Assembly: GCA_958450365.1 (NCBI GenBank)
Contig: CAUEEP010000880.1
Coordinates: forward strand, 62,001-126,000
Origin: Mesorhabditis belari
Taxonomy: Eukaryota > Nematoda > Chromadorea > Rhabditida > Rhabditidae
DNA length: 64,000 nt
Direction of reading: 5' to 3'
The notes beneath the pieces were generated by a model that searched no databases, had not been told where the DNA came from, and saw nothing but the letters and a program-made list of their open reading frames with translations. Each line of letters opens with the position of its first letter. Position 1 is the first letter of the stretch. Of the stretch, positions 55,848 to 64,000 are shown piece after piece. The translations under genes and the position numbers were made by a program.

Positions 55848-56371
55848 TTGGATTGGTGAATTGAAAACTGCCGGTCATATGTGACAGTTTGAGCACTTTC
55901 TTCAAAAGAAACCCATTTTGGTGTCAATGGAAAAGTTGTAGAGAATCAAAAATGATGCTTGTATCCAAATTTTCAGAACGATTCAAAAACTGCTTTTCAA
56001 GAAATGCCAAATTTACGAATTTTCACAAAACTTGCATTTTAAGCGAAACTACTAAGTGTATCTTTTTGGAAATTTGTCTATAAGCTTAATTTTTGATTCT
56101 CTACAACTTTTCTATTGACACCAAAATGGGTTTCTTTTGAAGAAATGGCTCAAACTGGGACATCTCCAGTCCTCCATTTTTGAGTCAAGTGAGACAAGTG
56201 TGAACTTGTCTCACACAAACCAAAATCCTACTACGAAAGAGGAATCCGCAAATTGTCTGTAAAATGGGCAGAAGTCGTCAATGATAATGGAAATTATTTG
56301 GAATGAATTGATGGTTTTATGTTGAACAAATTTTAGTTCAAAGTCCGGCAGTTTTCAATTCACCAACCCAA
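55848..56371. mobile_element. 524-bp MITE, same family as 5914-6432
   Basis: Ends TTGG(G/A)TTGGTGAATTGAAAA inverted, TA duplications, same inner inverted repeat and the same mariner C-terminal remnant (WAEVVNDNGNY) as the copy at 5914. Confidence 0.93.
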
Positions 56372-56837
56372 TAACAGTTTGATTACTGTAGGTTTCTAAA
56401 ATAGATGTCTTTTAGAAAACGTATTAGTTCTCTAATCGATAGGGTGCGTCATAATTACGACCAGTGGAGGTTCCTTCATTAAAAGTAGTTTTCATGTGTT
56501 TTGTAAGAAATATATTTATACTTCGATCTTTATAATTTCTTGTGAGACCGTGTCTCGGTGTGGTTCAATGGTAGATGTCTTGAAAACGAACATTCTATCA
56601 AAACTTTCCCTTATTAAGCCTTTCCCTTAGGGCAAACTTCGCTCAAACTGGAGCAACCTGGCACTATCACGATTACTTCAAGACTTGTGTGTGAAAAAGG
56701 ATGAATAGAAAAAGGAGCACACAACTGACTCAAGAAAAAGCTTAAAATCATTAAAAAATAAGTTTTAAGTACACAAGCTACGACAAACAGACAACTGAAT
56801 ATTGTCTAGTGGCTGATTTGGACAACTGAACATTGTA

Positions 56838-58101
56838 TTAGGTTGGCAACTAAATAATGGCCCTCGCCCTTTTTTGATAAAATCTTTTAATCTTTGCGTT
56901 TAATCTACCCTCGCTTGTTGTTAATTGAATATTACTGAATTTCTGGTGCATTATTATACGTTTTTTACTTTCCTTGATTTGATACTTTTCAAATAATTTT
57001 GTTTAGAAATGGAAGGTCTCAAATATCGAATGCGTGTCTGTCTCTGGTACGACTACAAACAAGACAAAACAGCTGCCGAATCCCACAGAGATTTATTGCA
57101 AGTTTTTGGTGATGAAGCTCTTTCCGAAACACAATGTAAGAGATGGTATCGACGGTTCAAGGAAGGGGATGAAAGTCTTGAAGATGAGCCTCGCCAAGGA
57201 CGACCCGAACTTCTGCAGAACGATATTTTGGAAGCAGCTTTAAAGGAGGATCCAAGTCAAACATCACGCGAGCTAGGGGTCGATTGGGCTTTTCGCATAC
57301 TGCAATCGAAAAGCGACTTCATGCATTGGGGGAAAGTAACCGCAGGGAAAGTGCATTCCGCATGAATTGAGCGAAGAAAATAAGGCTACTCGTGCTATCA
57401 CAGCTGGAATACTACTAAAACTTGCGAAAAAGGGAAGCTTCTTGGATTCCATTGTCACTTCTGATGAAAAATGGATCTTTTATGATAATCGAACGCGAAA
57501 ACGACAGTGGCTTAGCACAAACGAAGACCCAAAACCAACTCCGAAGCCGGATATTCACTCAAAGAAAATTCTCCTCTGTGTGTGGTGGAGTTCTCGTGGG
57601 TTGGTGCATTTCGAGGTTCTCAAAAGCCGGCAAACGGTTAATTCAGAACTCTATTCGTCTCAACTACATCGTGTAGATCAAGCAATTCGCTCTCAAGGAC
57701 TCGAACCCTCTTCAATTCATTTTCTCCATGATAACGCAAAACCACACACTGCAAAACTTACAATGGAGAAAATCGAGGAGTTGGGCTGGAATGTTCTTCC
57801 TCATGCGCCATACAGACCGGATATGGGGCCTAGTGATTACCATCTTTTTCGATCGATGCAACACTTTCTAGCCGAGAAAAAGTTCAATGACCTTGACGAA
57901 GTCGGAATTTCAGTGCAGAAGTTCTTTGACGATCAACCAGAAGAATTTTTCAAGAAAGGAATCCAGTTGCTCCGTCAAAAGTGGAAAGAAGTAATAAAGA
58001 ATGACGGAGAATACCTTTTGGATTGATGTTGATATTTGTTCATCTTGTTAATAAATTTTTTGTTTTTACTGAAAAGGGCCATTATTTAGTTGCCAACCTG
58101 A
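56838..58101 (+). mobile_element. Mariner nested in the maT-like element
   Basis: Ends T(T/C)AGGTTGGCAACTAAATAA inverted, TA duplications (56836-56837, 58102-58103), 1264 bp. It is the best preserved mariner of the window. Confidence 0.95.
57009..58026 (+). pseudogene. Mariner transposase, nearly intact, frameshifted
   Basis: Two long frames cover the whole protein. The first (57009-57290) has the HTH region MEGLKYRMRVCLWYDYKQDK and TQCKRWYRRFKEGDESLEDE. HTAIEKRLHALG is found in another frame at 57296-57335, so two small frameshifts lie at about 57285 and 57340. The second (57367-58026) has the catalytic core: TSDEKWIFYDN, FLHDNAKPHTAKLTMEKIEE and PYRPDMGPSDYHLF, keeping all three Asp of the D,D34D triad, and ends NDGEYLLD. 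Mariner transposases are about 345 residues; apart from the frameshifts this is full length. Confidence 0.92.
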
Positions 58102-58277
58102 TAGTTTATCCATCAACTTTGAATTTTAACTTGTGTATTGAATTTTGACTAACAGCAGAGCAGTGGCAATTCGCCACATGTTTTCTTTGTTTTCACTCAA
58201 ATTTTTTAATCGTTTTTTTTATAACAGATATGACATTAAAGAATAACATTTCACATTTAGATTTTCAATTGCCCAAA

Positions 58278-59971
58278 ATGGTGAAGCGTTCCATTCATCG
58301 TCAGTCAATCATCGACCTTCATCAACGTCGTGTCTCGGCACGATCGATTCAGAATCGTTTGGGTGCAAAGGAATCTCTTGTTTTTCGAACTATTGCACGA
58401 TTTAAGCAATTGGCAAGCGATAGAGATCGTTGGGAAGGAGTCAAAAGAAGTCAGTGGTCACAACAGCATCAATCAAGAGCGTTCGCGAAAGAATCAGAAG
58501 AAACCCGGTGCGCAGGGTCCGCCGAATGTCGCGCGAAATGGTATTTTTCTTATAAGCTGTTTACCTAACCCGCCAAGGGCTAGTTCGTTGTTAATCGTGT
58601 TTAAAAGGAGAAATTTTTGACAACTTTTTATTCTGGACAATTTTCAATAGTGTAATTTAGTTTATAGCCCCACCCCACCCACCCTTTAATAACTAATATT
58701 AAATTCCTTATCCTTTTATCTTTACAGAGTCGCTAGTGCACGAGAAGTGGTCTTTGGTACTCGACCTGGTGAATCAAGCAAATGTGCCGCATACGTTGGT
58801 GAATCGCCTTGAAAAACTCATCGGAAGAGAAATCGCCCCGTCATCGCTGGATCTCTACACACGAGCTGAAGAAGAAAGAAGACGTTTCGCGGCCAAATGG
58901 GATCTGGATTGGAAGGACACCTCGTCGCTGGTTCTCTTCTTGCTGGAGAAATCGAGAAGCATAAAACATAGTGCTCTACAAGTCAAAGTGGCGGCATTTA
59001 ATTTCTTCAACGGCAACCGGCCAAAAGCCTTTCCAAAGCCTACTGAGGCACTAAAGTTAACATTCTACACTGGTTTTTGGAATAAATTGTCCAACCTCAA
59101 AATTGGTGGACAATACATCATATGGGAAAAGCTTATGAGAAAAATGATATTATGTTTATAGCGAGTAAAAACTCGCAGAGTTTGGCGAGCAAACATAATG
59201 AAGATTTCTGAACCATCGATGAGAAGAATTGTTCGGAGGGAGTTAAAAATAAACGCTTTCAAGAAGAATAAGTGCCATGGGCTCACTTCCAAAACAGAAG
59301 CGAATGGCGCGATGCCAAGACCTTCTTCAGCGATTTCCAGGACGGCAACACCACAACATTTGGTTCACTGATGAGAAGCTATTTACCGTCGAACAAGTGC
59401 TCAACAAACAAACAAGAGTTTATGCTATTAGCAATTATTATTCGGTTCTCGAGTCAAAAGCCTGTCAAAAATCACACAAAAGTATCGATTCATTGAAGAA
59501 AGCGTTGATCAAAGCGAAGAAAGCGTTGACCTGGGATGATCTCGATGCAAAGGAATCTCTTTTTTTTCGAACTATTGCACGATTTAAGCAACGGAAGAAA
59601 AGGGAAGCGATAGAGATCGATTGGGAAGGGATCGAAAGGACTTTGGATCGAGGCAATGGACTTTCCAACAGGACGGGGCACCGGCTCACAAAACTCGATT
59701 TGTTTAGGATTGGTTTTTTCAAAACTTTCCGGGTTTCATCACTTTCAAAGAGTGGCTTCCCAGCTCGCCTGACCTTAATCCCATGGATTATTTGGTGTGG
59801 CCGGTTCTCGAGCCAAAGGCTGTCAAAAATCACACAAAAGCATCGATTCATTGAAGAAAGCGTTGACCAAAGCCTGAGATGATCTCGATGTGTCCTACTT
59901 GCATGCCACCGTGGGCTCATTCACGTCTTGACGCATGCCACAAAACAAATGAAGATATTTTTGAAGTTTAG
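58278..59971 (+). pseudogene. maT-like transposase, interrupted
   Basis: Begins MVKRSIHRQSIIDLHQRRVS with a Tc-type helix-turn-helix, shifts frame near 58435 (SIKSVRERIRRNPVRRVRRM SREM), is interrupted at 58543-59198, and resumes exactly in context (KISEPSMRRIVRRELKINAF). Then come FTDEKLFTVEQVLNKQTRVY (first Asp), a duplicated or rearranged middle, and near 59780 the DLNPMDYLVWPVLEPKAVKN segment (third Asp) with SLKKALTKA. Several frameshifts and a 60-100 bp internal duplication (SIDSLKKAL twice) make it inactive. Confidence 0.75.
58728..59161 (+). CDS. Tyrosine-recombinase-like core-binding domain ORF
   Basis: A good acceptor (TATCTTTACAG, ending 58727) opens a 144-codon frame. Its centre, APSSLDLYTRAEEERRRFAA, KWDLDWKDTSSLVLFLLEKS and KHSALQVKVAAFNFFNGNRP, has the helical pattern of the SAM-like core-binding (N-terminal) domain of tyrosine recombinases as found in Crypton and DIRS/PAT elements: S...Y....F..W.......V..FL......S..T....AI..F......P. 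The frame ends after FYTGFWNKLSNL, before any catalytic Arg/His/Tyr domain, so it is partial at best. The insertion carrying it is flanked by AATG on both sides and ends near a GCGAG/CTCGC hairpin (59161-59176). It could instead be a captured host exon. Confidence 0.5.
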
Positions 59972-60091
59972 TTGTTATTTTGATTGATATGCATCTGATA
60001 AACGTTGTTATAAAGAGAATTTGAGATTTGGAGTATCTGGAAAGAGCTTCCACGTTTTTTTTTCTACTGGCCGTAATTATGACGCACCCTG

Positions 60092-60369
60092 TAAAAGGAA
60101 AGTCTTCATTTTAAACTTTAAAACAAACAGGAAATTTTCTCCTAAGTGACTTAGAAATGGAAATACGTCTTTTGTGGTTTTGATTTTGTTAAACTAAAGA
60201 TCTCGTGATTTCAAAAAGAAATATTAACGAATGAAAAAATCCTCTTGGGAATCGACACTTAATTTCATCGCCATCAACGAAAAGAAATAGAAAATTGATT
60301 ATAATTGAAAATTTTCAAGATTCAGTCGAATCTCACTTTTGCCAAAACTTCGGTTTATTTCAAAACAAA
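60092..60369. other. Intergenic, presumed promoter of the next chemoreceptor
   Basis: AT-rich, no gene, no clear element. Confidence 0.4.
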
Positions 60370-62753
60370 ATGGACTGCCCGGATATTTCGAAATATTCAA
60401 CGAACGGCGCCCTGAAAGTTCAATTCTGTTGTCAGATTTTGTGCGCCATCGCAGCTCTGATCGCTCTTTTAGTCACTTCAAAACGGGTTTTCTCTTCATT
60501 TCTCTTGGATACGACTTTCAAAGAGCATTTATTTTGCTGTTATCTTGTCCATTTCATTCAGGCGTTCTCCTCGTTGTGTTCACAGGTAAATCATTGAGTT
60601 GAGCTTCGTAAAATAAGAAATCATTGAGTTGAGCCTCATAAAATAAGAAATCATTGATTTAAGTCTCCTAAAATTCTCAAGGTTAGGAGGACAGCAGGAT
60701 AGGAAGATTTTAAGCTTTGTCTTGAGCCAGTTGTGTGCTCCTTTTTCTATTCAGAAGGAAGAGTTCCTGAATCAATTGTCTCTATGGTTGAGTGTTAGAA
60801 ATAGTACGTGATCAACTGTACACTTTTGTAGTGAAATCAGAAAGTATTCAACTCGAATGATAGGCTATATTCAACTAAAAACTTGATTATGGCCTAAAAT
60901 TCGATTCGAAAGCCAAGTCAATGATGCCAGAATATTGGGGTGATCGATTAAAAACTAGTATTTTGAATATTTGAATGATGATTTTGAATATTTGAATGAT
61001 GCCTTTTGGACTCGAATACTAAGGAGATCGATTTTTTTGCTTTTAAAGCAATCTATTCATATCTATTCGATTCTTGTATTCTAAAATTAGATCTATTCTT
61101 TAGAGCATGATGCTTTATCAACACCTCACTCAGCCCGCTTGTGAAGCGACTTTCTCAAACACTCTTTGTATATATCTCCGAATCGCCACTTCATTCTCCA
61201 TCATTTCATTACCGACTCTCAACTTGGCGCTAACGCTCATTCGGGTTGTTTCCTACTTTGATCCATTTTTCAAAAACGAAAAAACGATTCGTCGAACTGT
61301 AATGTTGTTAGCGGTAAGTTTTTAAATGTTTACAACTTCAGGCTTTCCAAATTCTAAAAGAACCCTTGACTTACTTTTTTTGTGTGCCTGATTCCAGTTT
61401 GGTGTAGTCGCAATCGAACAGTACTGGAAATATTATGGCCTAATAATCGTCGATTCTCAAGTCCCCTATTGTGTGCTCAATTCGATGCCCGTTTTGTTAG
61501 CGAAATTAAACGTCGAAGGGTTGATCAGTATCATTTTCGAAGTGACCACGCTTTTCCTCGGATTTTCCCTCTTCTTTTTGTGTCGCCGGAAAAATAAGTG
61601 AGTTGTGGATAGTGTTAACAGGTAAAACTCTTATTTATTGATTCTTTTCCTATATTAAATGACTTTTATGTTAGTTTATCTCTGTGCAGTGTGTGAGAGA
61701 ATACCGATGGGGGCAATTTTGATTATTAGATATTTATTCCGAATCTAGCACAATACTAATCTAGCGAGAAAATATAATAAAATAATAGGTTGATGGATAA
61801 GTCTTTTCGTTTTTTTCGTACTTCTGTTAAAAAGTAACAAATTCACCAATTAATCTATAGTTTGCTCTATAAAAAAAAGTGTTTTTTTGTTCAATTTGCA
61901 TCTTTTTAAATCAATTTCGGTTCACTTTCAAGCAAATTCGAGAGTGAAAAACGCCTTTTTCGTAAAAATCTATAAAAAACTCTACGGAAAAATTGGCTGA
62001 ATGAATTTCTCTGAAATTTTGGCGAAATATCAAACTTTTTTTCTCTATCTTTTATCTATTGACACGAAGATAGGTTTTCTTTAGCTAAGGTGTCTAAACC
62101 GCATCATCGAGTTAGCCCTTTTTGACTACCCGACTTCATACTCTCAAGAAAATCCAGGCATAAAATATTTTTAAACCCGTTTTAATGTTATTTTGCAGAA
62201 AAATAATTGGTTTTTCTAATGAAATCAACCGTAGTTTAATTCGTGCATTTGTTGGCTTGAAACGGCAGACGAAAAGGAACAAAAACACTTATGCATCAAC
62301 CTAATAGAATCAATCGTTGGTTCGGTGTTTCATAGCAATACGAAAAAGCAATATGAAGAGACAATACAAAGTAGGCTCCGTCCCTTTTATCATAAAAAGG
62401 ATCTTTTAGAGGCGGGACAAGAGAATCAGATATTCAAATCATTAAATTCAAAACATTAAATAAGATTTCACAGAAAAGAGCCACTTTTCTGCACAATCTC
62501 AAAACTCAACCTAGACTGAGTCGATCTTTCGACATTTCTGTGACTCTCTCTCGTCGACAACTCATGGAAACATGGCAACTTTTCCTCCCGTATAGGTTAT
62601 TTATAGAGTCTTTTATTCTTTTAACAATTCATTTTCAGCATCCTTCATGCGTTTTCCTTTTTCGGTTATCAATTCCTCAGCCAAACATATCGGAATCTAT
62701 TCGTAAATCAACTCGATTCAGTTACATTTGCCGCCGGCTCCGGCTTCGTTTTT
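60370..62753 (+). CDS. Serpentine chemoreceptor (Sra/Srb-like), 3' end missing
   Basis: Exons 60370-60585, 61104-61313, 61398-61597, 62479-62595 and 62639-62753 join in phase to 286 codons. Starts MDCPDISKYSTNGALKVQFC, then membrane segments CQILCAIAALIALLVTSK, LFCCYLVHFIQAFSSLCSQ, IATSFSIISLPTLNLALTLI, VEGLISIIFEVTTLFLGFSL, the typical loop SFDISVTLSRRQLMETWQLF LPY and a further segment HAFSFFGYQFLSQ. The (L)S.R(Q/Y)..(E)...L..LP loop is characteristic of the Sra/Srb/Srab group. The fifth exon ends at a perfect GTGAGT, but no following exon exists before the transposon at 62943. The last ~40 residues are lost or displaced beyond the window. The exon 4 acceptor (ACAGAAAAG) is weak. Intron 3 holds a MITE. 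Confidence 0.75.
61785..62304. mobile_element. 520-bp MITE in chemoreceptor intron 3
   Basis: Ends (A/T)TAGGTTGATG(G/C)ATAAGT inverted, TA duplications (61783-61784, 62305-62306). It has the same length and layout as the MITEs at 5914 and 42128, including a TCTATTGACAC inner motif shared with the 5914 family. Confidence 0.85.
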
Positions 62754-62907
62754 GTGAGTATTGTTGAGGATCTCGGACTGTTCGGAGTTCATATTTTTGT
62801 TTATTTTTTCTATATTTTACTAGAAAAAACGCTAGGCTATCTAATGAAACTAGGTAGAGCCAAATTAGCCAATCGAACAATGGAAATTGCTCAAGTTTGT
62901 TGACCTA

Positions 62908-62935
62908 GCCTAAGCCTAAGCCTAAGCCTAAGCCT
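62908..62935. repeat. Interstitial telomere-like repeat (GCCTAA)4.7
   Basis: Perfect run of GCCTAA (complement of TTAGGC), 8 bp before the end of the maT-like element. Confidence 0.8.
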
Positions 62936-62942
62936 CTACTTA

Positions 62943-64000
62943 CAGACTTGGGCACAATTACGGAAACTAATAAATTTCTCGGGCTAGAAACCACGAAAGA
63001 TCGTATCAAGAAAAAAAAACGGTAATAATTTATTCTTAACAAGTATTTAAACTAGAAAAATGGTTTTGTTTTTCAAACAAATTTCCCTTTGCGGCTTGAA
63101 GGCGTTTGGGGAACGCGTCAACGATGGCAGAAAGGTAGGGGACGTCCAGCTCATCCCCAAGCCTTTTGAAGCAATTTCTTTAGCAACTTGATGTTGGAAT
63201 GGCGAGTTTGGTAAGCTTTTGCCTCGAGAACACTCCACACACTGTAATCCAATGGGTTAAGATCAGGACTTGATGGGGGACACTGGTTGAAGGCGATGAA
63301 ATCGGAAAAGTTGAGCTTCCTGAAACCCTGAATGGCTCGAGCTTTATGAGCAGGCGCTCCGTCTTGTTGAAAACACTAGATCCTGTTGCCAAAATGATTC
63401 TGAGCCCACGGAAGAGCTTGTTGCTGTAAAATATTGAGATAATTTGTGGCATTGAACTTGACTCCGTGATTCACAAAGATGAACGACGTCTTTCCATCAG
63501 AGGTTATGCCCGCAAACACCATAATCGATTCTGGATGTCCCGTTTAGGTGACAATGGCATTTGCTTGAGATTTTGCATAAGCGCGATTGTTTTGTTTATT
63601 GACAAACTGCTCAATGGTGAACACCTTTTCATTCGTAAAAAGAATGTTGCTGTTCTTCTGATCATCGATGATCGATTCTGTTGAAGCGAAGAAGCAATTG
63701 GTTTGATCGATCTTCTCGTTCTTTCTTGCTGTGAGAAATTGACTTTTTGCAAACTTGTAAGCCATTCCGAGGCTTTTTGACAATTCGACCCATTGACCGT
63801 CGCGAAATATTCAGATCTTTAAACCATTTTCGCTTGTGATATCACTTTTTGCCGCGCTCTGTTGTAGTGTAGTCGCTCGCTTACCCTCTTGATCTTTGTT
63901 ACAGCTGTGGCTTTTGCTTCGCGTCCTGGTCGGTCAAGATTTGTTCCCAAAGCTTGAAATTGTTTCATAATTTTCGAAACAACCGATGTTGCAACAAAAA
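62943..64000 (-). mobile_element. maT-like element, cut by the window end
   Basis: The left end begins CAGACTTGGGCACAATTACG after TA (62941-62942), resembling the CAGGGTGCGTCATAATTACG end of the element at 56.4 kb. The other end lies beyond 64000. Confidence 0.75.
63035..64000 (-). pseudogene. maT-like transposase, inactive, partial
   Basis: The minus strand reads SLGMAYKFAKSQFLTARKNE, then ILFTNEKVFTIEQFVNKQNN, then (after a frameshift near 63560) GHPESIMVFAGITSDGKTSF and FVNHGVKFNATNYLNILQQQ, then FQQDGAPAHKARA, PPSSPDLNPLDYSVWSVLEA and the end DAFPKRLQAAKGNLFEKQN. I count 37 residues between the second Asp (QQDG) and the third (NPLDY), the D,D37D spacing of maT elements. The first Asp is Asn (FTNEK), and a stop precedes FQQDG. 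It is thus inactive. The N-terminus is beyond the window. Confidence 0.82.

Larger units (their letters stand above)
56442..60091 (+). mobile_element. maT-like (D,D37D) Tc/mariner element carrying two insertions
   Basis: Ends GGGTGCGTCATAATTACG(A/G)CC inverted, with TA (56440-56441; 60092-60093); the first base (C) is lost on the left. Its size (3650 bp) is explained by a nested mariner (56838-58101) and a further insertion of about 655 bp within the transposase (58543-59198). Related elements lie at 27380 and 62943. Confidence 0.85.

Noticed and set aside
62754..62942. Final exon of the Sra/Srb-like receptor before the transposon
   Set aside because: Acceptor-like TTTTACTAG near 62822 and CTTACAG at 62944 lead to stops within a few codons; no membrane segment or tail follows.

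Overview
This looks like a nematode nuclear contig, probably from a free-living rhabditid-type worm. Evidence: serpentine 7TM chemoreceptors, an F-box family, short introns (often about 50-150 bp) with 3' splice sites of the TTTTCAG/TTCCAG type, acceptor-like sites 1-9 bp upstream of start codons as expected for spliced-leader trans-splicing, Tc1/mariner-superfamily elements with TA target duplications, and interstitial TTAGGC (GCCTAA) repeats, the nematode telomere unit. The base composition is AT-rich, with many minisatellites. The species cannot be named from the sequence.

Layout. 1-7 kb: exons of a minus-strand multi-pass membrane protein, a dead mariner, mariner-derived MITEs and the C-terminal half of a pogo/Tigger-type transposase. 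7.6-9.9 kb: two tandem F-box genes preceded by a decayed PIG-W-like remnant. 10.2-11.4 kb: a Tc1-like element with a mariner derivative inside one terminal repeat. 11.9-21.9 kb: the best gene of the window, a minus-strand FGGY carbohydrate kinase (glycerol kinase 5-like). Its 14 exons join in phase to 519 residues, and its introns hold a MITE, tRNA-like repeats and several minisatellites. 22-40 kb: no convincing host gene, but tRNA-like triplets, large tandem arrays (28-bp, 18-bp and 20-bp units), foldback sequences and one dead Tc-type element. 40.3-46.4 kb: a mosaic of LINE reverse-transcriptase pieces, MITEs, a captured-looking ATP-citrate lyase first exon, a mariner invaded by other repeats, a third F-box gene and a two-exon PIG-W fragment. 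47.1-48.7 kb: a Mutator-like element with FLYWCH/MULE-like exons. 49.5-52.9 kb: a complete ten-exon chemoreceptor gene (338 residues). 53.4-54.4 kb: a TIR element with ~200-bp arms and a small acidic ORF. 55.2-55.8 kb: a chemoreceptor pseudogene. 56.4-60.1 kb: a D,D37D (maT-like) element carrying a nested mariner and a tyrosine-recombinase-like ORF. 60.4-62.8 kb: a plus-strand chemoreceptor whose last exon is missing where another maT-like element (62.9 kb to the window end) has inserted.

The functional content is small: one metabolic kinase, two or three chemoreceptors, F-box adaptors for SCF ubiquitin ligases, and an unidentified membrane protein. The rest is mobile-element history with many nested insertions. 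The most unusual items are the tyrosine-recombinase-like insert inside a Tc-type transposase, the long-arm TIR element with its conserved small ORF, the uniform ~520-bp two-tier MITEs, and the host-gene fragments (ACLY, PIG-W) scattered among transposons.
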